Source: Streptomyces poonensis
GTDB taxonomy: Bacteria > Actinomycetota > Actinomycetes > Streptomycetales > Streptomycetaceae
DNA: 64,000 nt
NCBI RefSeq assembly: GCF_014650915.1
Contig: NZ_BMVW01000003.1
Location: 471,384 to 535,383 of the forward strand
Direction: 5' to 3'
The notes below the pieces were generated by a model, which saw only the letters and a list, made by a program, of their open reading frames with translations, was not told the DNA's origin and searched no databases. The position numbers and the translations under genes are program-made. This document shows, piece after piece, positions 8,550-16,627 of the stretch; within the stretch, counting starts at the first letter, position 1, and each line of letters starts with the position of its first letter.

Positions 8550-9104
8550 ATGCGTATCGCGTTTCTGACCGCACCCGAGGGTGTCGAGCAGGTCGAGCTG
8601 ACCGAGCCGTGGCAGGCGGTGACGGGAGCGGGCCACGAGGCGGTGCTCGTGTCGCCGCAGCCCGGCGAGGTGCAGGCGTTCAACCATCTGGACAAGGCGG
8701 ACACGTTCCGCGTGGACCAGGTGGTGAGCGAGGCGTCCGCGGGCGACTTCGACGGGCTCGTCCTGCCGGGCGGGGTGGCCAACCCGGACTTCCTGCGCAT
8801 GGACGGGAACGCCGTCTCCTTCGTGCGCGACTTCTTCGACCAGGGCCGTCCGGTCGCGGCCGTCTGTCACGCGCCCTGGACGCTGGTCGAGGCGGACGTC
8901 GTCCGCGGCCGGGTGCTGACCTCGTGGCCCAGCCTGCGGACGGACCTGCGCAACGCGGGCGCCGAGTGGGTGGACGAGCAGGTGAAGATCTGCGACCACG
9001 GCCCCAACAAGCTGGTCACCAGCCGTAAGCCGGACGATCTGAAGGCCTTCTGCGAGGCGCTCCTGGACGTGTTCTCCACGGAGACCGCCGGGCGGAGCGG
9101 CTGA
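8550..9104 (+). CDS. DJ-1/PfpI family type 1 glutamine amidotransferase-like protein
   Basis: This 184-residue single-domain protein has the PfpI/YhbO class core. The nucleophile elbow AVCHAPWTLVEAD (Cys about 111, followed by His) and the acidic residue from the GLVLPGG strand are both visible. Relatives act as glyoxalase III/deglycase or holdase proteins under stress; which activity applies here cannot be told. The start is the ATG at 8550, with AAGGAG about ten bases upstream. A GTG three codons earlier would sit on the Shine-Dalgarno. It is convergent with the DUF6158 gene across a hairpin. Confidence 0.85.
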   Translation: MRIAFLTAPEGVEQVELTEPWQAVTGAGHEAVLVSPQPGEVQAFNHLDKADTFRVDQVVSEASAGDFDGLVLPGGVANPDFLRMDGNAVSFVRDFFDQGRPVAAVCHAPWTLVEADVVRGRVLTSWPSLRTDLRNAGAEWVDEQVKICDHGPNKLVTSRKPDDLKAFCEALLDVFSTETAGRSG

Positions 9105-9162
9105 ACATCCCGCGGACGCCGTCCGGCGACCGCAGCAGCCCCGGCCTCAGTCGTGACGCTCA

Positions 9163-9206
9163 CGGCCGCCGCGACGGCACCGTACGTCGGTCCCGCGCGG
9201 CGGCCG
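9163..9206. terminator. Bidirectional hairpin between PfpI and DUF6158 genes
   Basis: Eleven-base perfect arms CGGCCGCCGCG (9163-9173) and CGCGGCGGCCG (9196-9206) lie in the gap between two convergent genes. There is no T-run, as is common in Streptomyces terminators. Confidence 0.55.
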
Positions 9207-9233
9207 TCGCCGTACCGGAGCGGGGCCGGCGGA

Positions 9234-9473
9234 TCAGGGCTGTCCGGCCTCCCGCTGCCGTTCCCGCGCGCCCTCGCGGGTACGGCCGGGCGCCACGACA
9301 CGGCGCGGATTGCGGCGCAGGTACTCGCCCTCCAGTTCCGCCATGCGCTCGTTGTGCACACGCAGCGCGTCGTTCGAACCGTACAGAAGCGTGTCGTGCC
9401 GCGTGCGGTGGATCGTCTCCAGCTCCTTCATCAGTTGCTGGTCGTCCAGCTGACGGGGATCGACTCCGGTCAT
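9234..9473 (-). CDS. DUF6158 family small protein
   Basis: This is a 79-residue charged, helical soluble protein beginning MTGVDPRQLDDQQL and containing IHRTRHDTLLYGSNDALRVH, followed by an Arg-rich tail. I match it by memory to DUF6158, a short Streptomyces family of unknown function. The MTGVDP start is chosen because the family begins there; an ATG ten codons earlier is open and neither has a strong Shine-Dalgarno. It is divergent from the BaeRF2-like gene and shares a sigma-B-type promoter region with it. Confidence 0.65.
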   Translation of the reverse strand: MTGVDPRQLDDQQLMKELETIHRTRHDTLLYGSNDALRVHNERMAELEGEYLRRNPRRVVAPGRTREGARERQREAGQP

Positions 9474-9491
9474 GGTGGTGTCCCGCTCGTC

Positions 9492-9536
9492 GTGTTCCTT
9501 CATGCGGTCCGGGTACCCGCCTGGCAAGCGTTACCC
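9492..9536. promoter_or_regulatory. Overlapping divergent sigma-B-type promoters
   Basis: The palindrome GGGTACCC at 9511-9518 supplies a GGGTAC -10 element to both strands. On the plus strand GTGT (9492-9495) lies 15 bases upstream, serving the BaeRF2-like gene. On the minus strand GGGT (complement of 9533-9536) lies 14 bases upstream, serving the DUF6158 gene. Both fit GNNT-N14-16-GGGTAC. Confidence 0.6.
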
Positions 9537-9559
9537 CGAACGGCCTCCGGGAGGGAGCC

Positions 9560-10672
9560 ATGGATCTCGCCTTTCTCGACCCCCTGTACGAAACTCCGGG
9601 GCCCTGGGCCTCCGTCTACGTCGACCTCTCCCGGCACACGGAGAACACGGTCCACGAGCGGGAGCTGACGGCCGACGCGTTGGCCCGGCAGCTCGCGGAC
9701 CAGGGCGCGGACGAGGACACCTGCCGGGCCGTGCGCGACGCCGTGCGCGGCCTGCGCCACGCGACCGATCCGCACGGACGGGCCCTGTTCGCCCGGGACG
9801 GGCGGGTCGTCCTGGATCCGCCGCTGGCCCGGCGTCCGGCGGGCGGCAGCACCGCCCACTGGGCACCCCTGCCGCACACCGCGCCGCTGCTGGAGCTGGC
9901 GGGCGAGGACCCGGTGTGCGTGGTGGCGTACATCGACCGGCGGGGCGCGGACTTCGAGCTGCGCAGCGCCGCGCTGGGCAGCCAGGACGCCGGCACGGTC
10001 GCCGGCCGGCAGTGGCCGCTGCACCGTACGGGCTCGGCCGAGTGGTCGGAACGGCACTTCCAGCTCCGGGTGGAGAACACCTGGGAGCGCAACGCGGCGG
10101 AGATCGCCGAGGCGCTCGCCGCGTGCCAGGAGGAGACCCGGGCCGATCTGCTGATCCTGGTCGGGGACGTCCGGGAGCGGCGGGCGGTGCACGAACGGCT
10201 GCCGAAGCGGCTGCGGGACCATGTGATGGAGACCGAGCACGGTGCCGCCAGCAGGCTGCTGGACGACGACGTGGAGCGCCTCCGCGCCGAGCATGTGCGG
10301 CGGCGGGTCGAGGACGACCTGGGCCGGTTCCTGGCCGCGCGGGAGCCCGGCCCCGACGGCCGCGCCAGGGCGGTGGAGGGCGTGCCCGCGGTCATCGAGG
10401 CCGCCCGTGAGCACCGTATCGACGAACTGCTGGTCCGCCTTGACGGTCCGGACGCCCACCGTGAGGTGTGGGTCGGCGAGGACCCGGACCAGCTGGCGGT
10501 ACGGCGCACCGACCTGCAGGCCATCGGTGAACGGCAGGCGTGGCCGGCCCGCGCGGACGACGCCCTGCTGCGCGCCGCGGTGGCGACGGGCGCCCCGGCG
10601 ATCTGCGTGACTTCGGCCGAGGCCGGCGACGCCCCGGTGGGCGGCGTGGGCGCACTGCTGCGCTGGAAGTGA
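9560..10672 (+). CDS. Vms1/Ankzf1-like release factor family protein (BaeRF2, Rv2629 type)
   Basis: This 370-residue protein has the layout of bacterial relatives of eRF1/Vms1. An N-terminal domain (about 1-135) ends in the VCVVAYIDRRGADFEL strand. A central RNase H-like domain has LLILVGDVRERRAVHERLP (about 190-210), and a C-terminal alpha/beta domain follows. Vms1-type proteins hydrolyse peptidyl-tRNA on stalled ribosomes. Here the loop that carries GGQ or GxxQ in active members reads TGSAEWSER and no GGQ is present, so catalysis is uncertain. GGGAGGGAG immediately precedes the ATG. Its sigma-B-type promoter suggests a stress or hypoxia role, as for the mycobacterial dormancy protein Rv2629. 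Confidence 0.75.
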   Translation: MDLAFLDPLYETPGPWASVYVDLSRHTENTVHERELTADALARQLADQGADEDTCRAVRDAVRGLRHATDPHGRALFARDGRVVLDPPLARRPAGGSTAHWAPLPHTAPLLELAGEDPVCVVAYIDRRGADFELRSAALGSQDAGTVAGRQWPLHRTGSAEWSERHFQLRVENTWERNAAEIAEALAACQEETRADLLILVGDVRERRAVHERLPKRLRDHVMETEHGAASRLLDDDVERLRAEHVRRRVEDDLGRFLAAREPGPDGRARAVEGVPAVIEAAREHRIDELLVRLDGPDAHREVWVGEDPDQLAVRRTDLQAIGERQAWPARADDALLRAAVATGAPAICVTSAEAGDAPVGGVGALLRWK

Positions 10673-10675
10673 GCC

Positions 10676-10696
10676 GCGGGGCCGGGACGGCCCCGC
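10676..10696. terminator. Hairpin between convergent BaeRF2 and ABC-F genes
   Basis: Nine-base perfect arms GCGGGGCCG and CGGCCCCGC with a GGA loop directly follow the BaeRF2-like stop codon and face the ABC-F gene. It is a compact GC-rich terminator without a T-run. Confidence 0.65.
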
Positions 10697-10767
10697 ACCG
10701 GGGGTGTCCGGGGTGTCGGCCTGCCCCCGGACGCCCCCGTCTCCCGCTCATGGCCGGGGCCCGGGCC

Positions 10768-12387
10768 CTACCGGACCCGCTCCACCCGCCGCTCGTCCCA
10801 CACCGGCTCCGGCGTCTCCCGTACGCGGCCGTCGGAGCCGAAGACGAGGAAGCGGTCGAAGGCGCGGGCGAACCAGCGGTCGTGGGTGACCGCGAGGACC
10901 GTTCCGTCGAAGGCCTCCAAACCCTCCTGGAGCGCCTCCGCGGACTCCAGGTCGAGGTTGTCCGTCGGCTCGTCCAGCAGCAGCGCGGTGACTCCCTGGA
11001 GCTCCAGGAGCAGGATCTGGAAGCGGGCCTGCTGGCCGCCCGAGAGCCGGTCGAAGGCCTGCTCGGCCTGGCCGGTCAGCTCGTAGCGGCGCAGCCGTGA
11101 CATGGCGGCGCCCCGGTCCTGGGCGTGTTCGGTCCACAGGATGTCGAGCAGGGTGCGGCCCTCCAGCTCGGGGTGGGCGTGGGTCTGGGCGAAGTGCCCG
11201 GGCACCACGCGCGCCCCGAGCTTCCACTGTCCGGTGTGGGACACGTCCTCGCCCGCGAGCAGGCGCAGGAAGTGCGACTTGCCGGAGCCGTTGGAGCCGA
11301 GCACGGCGACGCGCTCGCCGTAGAAGACCTCCAGGTCGAAGGGTTTCATCAGGCCGGTGAGCTCCAGCCCCGCGCAGGTCACCGCCCGGACGCCGGTGCG
11401 GCCGCCCTTGAGCCGCATCGTGATGTCCTGCTCGCGGGGCGGCTCCGGCGGCGGCCCGGCCTCCTCGAACTTGCGCAGCCGGGTCTGCGCGGCCTGGTAG
11501 CGGGACGCCATCTCGTGGCTGACCGCCGCCGCCTGCCGCAGGTTCAGCACCAGCTTCTTCAGCTGGGCGTGCTTCTCGTCCCAGCGGCGGCGCAGCTCCT
11601 CGAAGCGGGCGAAGCGTTCCCGGCGCGCCTCGTGGTAGGTGGCGAACCCGCCGCCGTGCACCCACGCGTCCGCGCCCGCCGGGCCCGGCTCCACGCTCAC
11701 GATCCGCTCGGCGGCGCGGGCCAGCAGCTCCCGGTCGTGGGAGACGAACAGCACGGTCTTGCGGGTCTCCGCGAGCCGCTCCTCCAGCCAGCGCTTGCCG
11801 GGGACGTCGAGGTAGTTGTCGGGCTCGTCGAGGAGCAGCACCTCGTCGGTGCCGCGCAGCAGGGCCTCCAGCACGAGCCGCTTCTGCTCGCCGCCGGAGA
11901 GCGTGCGCACCTGCCGCCACTGCGCCTTCTCGTACGGCACCCCGAGCGCGGCCGTGGTGCACATGTCCCACAGCGTCTCGGCCTCGTAGCCGCGCGCCTC
12001 CGCCCAGTCGGCGAGGGCCTGCGCGTACCGCATCTGGGCCGCCTCGTCGTCCACGGTCATGACGGCGTGCTCGGCGGCGTCGACGGCACGGGCCGCCTCC
12101 CGGATGCGGGGCGGCGCCACGGACACGAGCAGGTCCCGTACGGTCGTCTCGTCCCGTACGGAGCCCACGAACTGCCGCATCACGCCGAGCCCGCCGCTGA
12201 CGGTGACGGTCCCGCCGTGCGGTTTCAGCTCGCCCGAGAGCAGCCGGAGGAGGGTGGTCTTCCCGGCGCCGTTGGGCCCGACGAGGGCGACGACGCTGCC
12301 CTCCCCCACCCGGAAGGACACATCGCCGAGCAGCGTCCTCCCGTCGGGGAGGTGGTACTCGAGGTGCGCGGCTTCCAGATGTCCCAT
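10768..12387 (-). CDS. ABC-F family ATPase
   Basis: This 539-residue soluble protein has two ABC ATPase domains and no membrane segments. Domain 1 has Walker A GPNGAGKTT (about 38-46), signature LSGGEQKR and Walker B VLLLDEPDNYLD. A charged linker with FARFEELRRRWDEKHAQLKK (about 235-300) follows. Domain 2 has GSNGSGKS, LSGGQQAR and ALLLDEPTDNLD. ABC-F proteins act on the ribosome, as translation factors or by protecting it from antibiotics; the class cannot be fixed by eye. MGHLEA is taken as the start because coding similarity begins there. It lacks a Shine-Dalgarno, and GACAAT at -14 to -9 would allow leaderless expression. Confidence 0.88.
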   Translation of the reverse strand: MGHLEAAHLEYHLPDGRTLLGDVSFRVGEGSVVALVGPNGAGKTTLLRLLSGELKPHGGTVTVSGGLGVMRQFVGSVRDETTVRDLLVSVAPPRIREAARAVDAAEHAVMTVDDEAAQMRYAQALADWAEARGYEAETLWDMCTTAALGVPYEKAQWRQVRTLSGGEQKRLVLEALLRGTDEVLLLDEPDNYLDVPGKRWLEERLAETRKTVLFVSHDRELLARAAERIVSVEPGPAGADAWVHGGGFATYHEARRERFARFEELRRRWDEKHAQLKKLVLNLRQAAAVSHEMASRYQAAQTRLRKFEEAGPPPEPPREQDITMRLKGGRTGVRAVTCAGLELTGLMKPFDLEVFYGERVAVLGSNGSGKSHFLRLLAGEDVSHTGQWKLGARVVPGHFAQTHAHPELEGRTLLDILWTEHAQDRGAAMSRLRRYELTGQAEQAFDRLSGGQQARFQILLLELQGVTALLLDEPTDNLDLESAEALQEGLEAFDGTVLAVTHDRWFARAFDRFLVFGSDGRVRETPEPVWDERRVERVR

Positions 12388-12554
12388 GGTCAGGCATTGT
12401 CCGGGCGGCCGGGACGGTCCCGCAAACCGTTTTGCGGGGCCGCGCCGGCCGGTACGGAACGCGCCCTTCCGCGACCCGGCCCGGCCCGGCTCCCCGCGGC
12501 CCGGCCCGGCCGGGCCCCTGGCAGGAACCGGCCACCCCGGGGTACCTGTCATCC

Positions 12555-14090
12555 ATGACCGCAGACGTCGATCTCACCATGCGCCCGCCGGGCCACCACG
12601 TCCTCCGGGACCGTTTCCTCTCCCTGGACTGCCGCCTGTTCGAGGCGGTGGCGACGCGCCACTGGCCGGGCGGCGATCACGTACTGCCCCGGCTGAGCCA
12701 CGCCGCGAACCACGGCAAGCTCTGGTTCGCCGTGGCGGCCGGCCTCGCCGCGACCCGCAGCCCGCGGGCCCGCCGGGCCGCCGTCCGGGGTCTGGCCTCG
12801 CTCACGCTGGCCTCGGCCACCATCAACACCCTGGGCAAGCGCACGGTGCGCCGGCCGCGTCCGGTGCTGGACCCGGTTCCGCTGGTGCGGCAGCTCAAGC
12901 GGCAGCCGATCACCACCTCGTTCCCGTCGGGACACTCGGCGTCGGCGGCGGCCTTCGCGGCAGGGGTCGCCCTGGAGTCCCGCACCCTGGGCGCCGCGGT
13001 CGCGCCGGCGGCCGCCGCGGTCGCGCTCTCCCGGGTGTACACGGGCGTGCACTATCCGAGCGACGTCCTCGTGGGCGCCGCCCTCGGTGTGGGCGCCGCC
13101 TATGCCGTACGCGGCATGGTGCCCACCCGCGACCAGCTCCCGCCGCCCGGGCGGCCGTACGCCGAGGCGCCCGCGCTGCCCGACGGCGACGGCCTGGTCG
13201 TGGTGGCCAACCGGGCCGCGGGCACCGCCGACCGCGTCCGCGCCCTGCAGGAGGCCCTGCCCCGCGCCGAGACCGTGGAGTGCGAGCCGCAGGACATCCG
13301 CGAGGAGCTGGAGAAGGCGGCCGCCCGCGCGCGGGTCCTCGGCGTGTGCGGCGGCGACGGCACGGTGAACGCGGCGGCCGGCACGGCCCTGCGCCACGGC
13401 CTGCCCCTCGCCGTCCTCCCCGGCGGCACGCTCAACCACTTCGCGCACGACCTCGGCATCGAGGACGCGCGGGACCTCGGCCGCGCCGTACGGGAGGGCG
13501 AGGCCGTCCGGGTGGACGTGGGGCGCTTCTCCTCGGGGAGCTCCCCGGAGGAGGGAGTGGAGGGAGCGAAGGGGGAGGAAGCCAAGGAGGGCATCTTCCT
13601 CAACACGTGCAGCCTCGGCGTCTACCCGGAGCTGGTGCGTGAGCGGGAGCGCTGGGCGGAGCGGATCGGCGGCTGGCCGGCCGGTGTGCTCGGCGCGCTG
13701 CGCGTCCTGCGCGCGGACCGGCATCCCCTGCACGCCCGGTTCCAGGACCGGCCCCATCCGCTGTGGCTGCTGTTCGCCGGCAACGGCGCGTACCACCGCA
13801 TGGGTCTCGCCCCGGGCCGCCGTTTCGACCTCGCGGACGGGCTGCTCGATGTGCGCGTGGTGCACGGCGGCCGCCGCCCGGCGCTGCGGCTGCTGGCGGC
13901 GGCGCTGGCCGGCCCGCTGACCCGCTCCCCCGCCCATGCCGCGGTCCGCGTGCCGCGGCTGCACGTGGACGGCGTCGCTCCGGGGACCCTCCTCGCGTAC
14001 GACGGCGAGGTCACGGAGGTCGGGGGCGAGCTGACGCTGTGCAAGCTGCCCGAGGCACTGACGGTGTACCGCCCGCAGTCCCCGCGCTGA
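12555..14090 (+). CDS. PAP2 phosphatase-diacylglycerol/sphingosine-type lipid kinase fusion
   Basis: This 511-residue protein joins two opposing enzymes. Residues about 25-190 form a PAP2-type phosphatase with KRTVRRPRP (motif 1), SFPSGHSAS (motif 2) and SRVYTGVHYPSDV (motif 3), and with hydrophobic segments indicating membrane location. Residues about 210-505 form a DAGK/LCB5-type lipid kinase with the nucleotide loop GVCGGDGTVN and PGGTLNHFAHD. The likely role is dephosphorylation and rephosphorylation of a lipid or isoprenoid phosphate; the substrate is unknown. A low-complexity Glu/Gly insert (about 330-348) lies within the kinase. The ATG has no Shine-Dalgarno, and TACCTG sits at -12 to -7, so it is probably leaderless. 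Confidence 0.85.
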   Translation: MTADVDLTMRPPGHHVLRDRFLSLDCRLFEAVATRHWPGGDHVLPRLSHAANHGKLWFAVAAGLAATRSPRARRAAVRGLASLTLASATINTLGKRTVRRPRPVLDPVPLVRQLKRQPITTSFPSGHSASAAAFAAGVALESRTLGAAVAPAAAAVALSRVYTGVHYPSDVLVGAALGVGAAYAVRGMVPTRDQLPPPGRPYAEAPALPDGDGLVVVANRAAGTADRVRALQEALPRAETVECEPQDIREELEKAAARARVLGVCGGDGTVNAAAGTALRHGLPLAVLPGGTLNHFAHDLGIEDARDLGRAVREGEAVRVDVGRFSSGSSPEEGVEGAKGEEAKEGIFLNTCSLGVYPELVRERERWAERIGGWPAGVLGALRVLRADRHPLHARFQDRPHPLWLLFAGNGAYHRMGLAPGRRFDLADGLLDVRVVHGGRRPALRLLAAALAGPLTRSPAHAAVRVPRLHVDGVAPGTLLAYDGEVTEVGGELTLCKLPEALTVYRPQSPR

Positions 14091-14107
14091 CCGCGCCGAT
14101 CCCGGTC

Positions 14108-14119
14108 TGGTCTGGTCCA
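14108..14119. promoter_or_regulatory. Candidate DasR (dre-like) site
   Basis: TGGTCTGGTCCA matches the core of the Streptomyces DasR responsive element (TGGTCTAGACCA) at 10 of 12 positions. It lies about 110 bases upstream of the methyltransferase. The outer flanks match poorly. Confidence 0.3.
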
Positions 14120-14227
14120 CATTCTGATACCCGGGTCTCATTATTCGGCATGAGCGCGTACGGTTCCTTCAGTGCCTCGCGCGGCGTTCCACTGCGCGGG
14201 GCTCCGTACACGAGGAGGGGATCGGTC

Positions 14228-15043
14228 ATGTCGGAGGCACGGGAGACCGCCGTCTACACGCACGGGCACCACGAGTCGGTGCTGCGCTCGCACACCTGGC
14301 GGACGGCCGCCAACTCGGCGGCCTACCTCGTCGGTTCGCTCAAGCCCCACATGAGGATCCTGGACATCGGCTGCGGGCCGGGCACCATCACCGCGGACCT
14401 GGCCGAACTGGTCCCGGACGGGCACGTCACCGGCATCGACCGCGCCCCGGGCGTCCTGGAGCAGGCCCGGTCCGCGGCCGCGGCACGGGGCCTGGACAAC
14501 ATCGAGTTCGCGGTCGCGGACGTGCACGCGCTGCCGTACCCGGACGACACGTTCTGCGTGGTCCACGCCCACCAGGTGCTGCAGCACGTGGGCGACCCGG
14601 TGGCGGCGCTGCGCGAGATGGCCCGGGTGACCAAGCCGGGCGGGTTCGTGGCGGCCCGTGACTCGGACTACGAGGCGATGACGTGGTTCCCCCACACGCC
14701 GGGCCTGGACGGCTGGCTGGACCTGTACCGGCGGGTCGCCCGCGCCAACGGCGGCGAGCCGGACGCGGGGCGCCGGCTGCGCTCCTGGGCGCTGGCTGCC
14801 GGGCTCACCGACATCACGGCCACGTCCGGCACCTGGACCTTCGCCACCGCCGAGGAGCGGGCCTGGTGGAGCGGACTGTGGGCGGACCGGACACTGGCGT
14901 CCGCGTACGCGGAGCGCGCCACCGGGGGCGGTCACGCGACTCCGGAGGAACTGCGGGCGGTGTCCGGGGCGTGGCGGGAGTGGGGGGAGCAGGAGGACGG
15001 CTGGTTCTCCGTACTGCACGGGGAGATCCTGTGCCGCAAATGA
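14228..15043 (+). CDS. Class I SAM-dependent methyltransferase
   Basis: This 271-residue protein of the UbiE/Methyltransf_11 type has motif I LDIGCGPGTITADLA (about residues 43-57), motif II with VTGIDRAPG, motif post-II FAVADVHALPYPDD (about 98-111), then HAHQVLQHVGDP and LREMARVTKPGGF. The C-terminal third is substrate-specific (TWTFATAEERAWWSGLW). The substrate is unknown. The ATG has GGAGGGG at seven bases. It stands alone between the lipid kinase and a small membrane protein. A weak DasR-like site lies upstream. Confidence 0.85.
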   Translation: MSEARETAVYTHGHHESVLRSHTWRTAANSAAYLVGSLKPHMRILDIGCGPGTITADLAELVPDGHVTGIDRAPGVLEQARSAAAARGLDNIEFAVADVHALPYPDDTFCVVHAHQVLQHVGDPVAALREMARVTKPGGFVAARDSDYEAMTWFPHTPGLDGWLDLYRRVARANGGEPDAGRRLRSWALAAGLTDITATSGTWTFATAEERAWWSGLWADRTLASAYAERATGGGHATPEELRAVSGAWREWGEQEDGWFSVLHGEILCRK

Positions 15044-15115
15044 AACGGCGATGAAATAGCCGGGTGATGCCTGATTCAAGGTTTTCGGGTCACACGTAGA
15101 GCAGGAGGTGTCATC

Positions 15116-15286
15116 ATGGTTCCCCTTTTGCTCGTACTGCTTCTGGCCGTGATTCTGTTCGGCGCCGGATTCGCATTGAAGGCGCTCTGGTGGATCGCCG
15201 CGATCGTCCTCGTGGTCTGGCTGCTCGGATTCCTGATGCGGAGCACGAGCGCATCGGGGACACGGGGTCGCTGGTACCGCTGGTAA
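15116..15286 (+). CDS. Small hydrophobic membrane protein
   Basis: This 56-residue protein begins MVPLLLVLLLAVILFGAGFA and ends GRGRWYRW. It has two hydrophobic helices (about 2-20 and 24-42) and a basic, aromatic tail. GGAGG lies seven bases before the ATG and a strong terminator follows. I know near-identical short proteins annotated 'hydrophobic protein' across Streptomyces; their role is unknown. Membrane association is inferred from composition. Confidence 0.8.
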   Translation: MVPLLLVLLLAVILFGAGFALKALWWIAAIVLVVWLLGFLMRSTSASGTRGRWYRW

Positions 15287-15299
15287 CCGGCGACATGGC

Positions 15300-15340
15300 C
15301 GATGGGCCCCGCCCTGACGGCAACAGGGCGGGGCCCATCG
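15300..15340. terminator. Strong rho-independent-type terminator
   Basis: Perfect 17-base arms (15300-15316 and 15324-15340, core GGGCCCCGCCCTG) enclose a seven-base loop. The hairpin separates the small hydrophobic protein gene from the convergent end of the gas-vesicle operon, so it can serve both strands. Confidence 0.9.
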
Positions 15341-15357
15341 CTTTGCGACAGCGGTCG

Positions 15358-15654
15358 TCAGTCCCGGGGCAGCAACGGCCCCAGCGGCCCGAGGTCCAGG
15401 TTCAGGTCCTCGGGCCGCAGTCCGTAGCGCTCTCGCAGCTCGGTCATGCGGTCGTCGAGCAGCATCAGGGTGAGGCCGATCCGCTCCTCCTGGTCCTCGG
15501 TCAGGCCACCCGTCTCGAAGCGGCGCACCGCCTGGCGCTCCATGAGCTGGCGCAGCAGCTCGACGACGGTCAGCACGAGCTTGACGAGGTCGCGCTCCAC
15601 CGTGTCGGGTTCGAACTCCAGCCGGTTCCCGCCGTCGGTCCTGGGGCCGGTCAC
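15358..15654 (-). CDS. gvpK: Gas vesicle protein GvpK
   Basis: This 98-residue protein is the last gene of the gas-vesicle operon. It shows the GvpK core: RLEFEPDTVERDLVKLVLTV, LLRQLMERQAVRRFETGGL, then a C-terminal LGLRPEDLNLDLGPLG-type segment. GvpK is an accessory assembly protein. The GTG at 15654 is the start because it overlaps the gvpS stop as GTGA and has GGAGGAG just upstream; an earlier in-frame GTG lies inside that Shine-Dalgarno. Translation is probably coupled to gvpS. Confidence 0.92.
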   Translation of the reverse strand: MTGPRTDGGNRLEFEPDTVERDLVKLVLTVVELLRQLMERQAVRRFETGGLTEDQEERIGLTLMLLDDRMTELRERYGLRPEDLNLDLGPLGPLLPRD

Positions 15655-15839
15655 GGGGCCTCCTCCCACGGCGGGGGAACGTTCTCGTTCACCGAGCTGA
15701 TCAGCGCGTTCAGGTCGATACGGACCAGGTCGACGTCCGCGATGCGCAGGGTGAGGTCGCCGGTGATGACGACACCGCCCGCGAGCAGCCGGTCGAGCAG
15801 ATCGACGAGGGCGACCTCACGCCGCTCCACGACCGTCAC
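15651..15839 (-). CDS. gvpS: Gas vesicle protein GvpS (GvpA/J family)
   Basis: This 62-residue small GvpA/J-family protein has the conserved core LVDLLDRLLAGGVVITGDLTLRIADVDLVRIDLNALISSV, similar in fold to the shell protein but lacking GvpA's C-terminal extension. The GTG start overlaps the gvpL stop (GTGA) with GGGGAGGG upstream. The function of GvpS is not established; by homology it may sit at the vesicle tips or nucleate assembly, as GvpJ does. Confidence 0.85.
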   Translation of the reverse strand: MTVVERREVALVDLLDRLLAGGVVITGDLTLRIADVDLVRIDLNALISSVNENVPPPWEEAP

Positions 15840-16627
15840 GCCGGTCCCTCCCCGCCGGACTCTCCGGACTCCCCGGTGAAGGAATAGGGCGCCCACGGGC
15901 CGGTGAGTTCGACCCGAAGCCCGGGAGTGTCGTCCTTAGCGTCTTTCGTACCGTCCACGAGTTCCACGAATTCCTCCGATTCCCCGCGCGGCACCAGATA
16001 GGCGGCGTTCATCACGTTCCGGCCGGCGGCACCGGAGAGCGCGGAATCCTGCGGTGCGTGCAGCCGGAAATCCTCGGCACGGCCGGAGAGCGCTTCGTGC
16101 AGCCCTTGCGCGAACGTCTCGGCGTTCTGCCACATCTCGTCGCGCGACCGCGTCCGCATACGTCGCTGCCGCAGATACTCCCGGCCCGACACGGCCTTCG
16201 CGGACGGCTTCTCCGGTACGGCGGTCCCGGCGTCGAGATACACCTTGACGCCCCACTCGACCCTCCCCTCCAGCCGGTCGAGGGTGCGCCGGAAACCGTC
16301 CTCACGCGCCTCGATCATCGTCCGTACGCCGCTGTCGTCCCGGAAGACGGTGCCCAGCCGGAGCGGCAGCGGCGTGGTGACGGTGGTCAGCGCGTCGATC
16401 ACGCCCTGGTGGGCGCGGGCGGTCGCGCTCAGCCAGTCCAGATCCTCCAAATGGGCCCGGAGCGGCTCCTCCGCGAAGTCGCACTCGGGCACCTCGCTGA
16501 GCACGGCGATCAGCCCGTGATGGGACAGGAGCTTCGGCGGCACGCCCGCCACGCCCGTCAGCTGCGACTGGAGCGCGGCGTCGAAGGGACGGCAGACGGC
16601 GTAGACATAGCGCAGACCGGTCGTCAT
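15836..16627 (-). CDS. gvpL: Gas vesicle protein GvpL (GvpL/F family)
   Basis: This 263-residue protein is the second GvpF/L paralogue of the cluster. The N-terminal domain starts LRYVYAVCRP and contains the family segment VTTPLPLRLGTVFRDDSGV (about 84-102). The C-terminal domain ends in ELTGPWAPYSFTG, the family signature. GvpF/L proteins chaperone GvpA and help load it on growing vesicles. The ATG overlaps the gvpJ stop (ATGA). Confidence 0.92.
   Translation of the reverse strand: MTTGLRYVYAVCRPFDAALQSQLTGVAGVPPKLLSHHGLIAVLSEVPECDFAEEPLRAHLEDLDWLSATARAHQGVIDALTTVTTPLPLRLGTVFRDDSGVRTMIEAREDGFRRTLDRLEGRVEWGVKVYLDAGTAVPEKPSAKAVSGREYLRQRRMRTRSRDEMWQNAETFAQGLHEALSGRAEDFRLHAPQDSALSGAAGRNVMNAAYLVPRGESEEFVELVDGTKDAKDDTPGLRVELTGPWAPYSFTGESGESGGEGPA

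Noticed and set aside
14130..14139. ATACCCGGGT palindrome as a sigma-B -10
   Set aside because: On the minus strand GGGTAT has no GNNT at 14-16 bases, and on the plus strand the sequence is GGGTCT.
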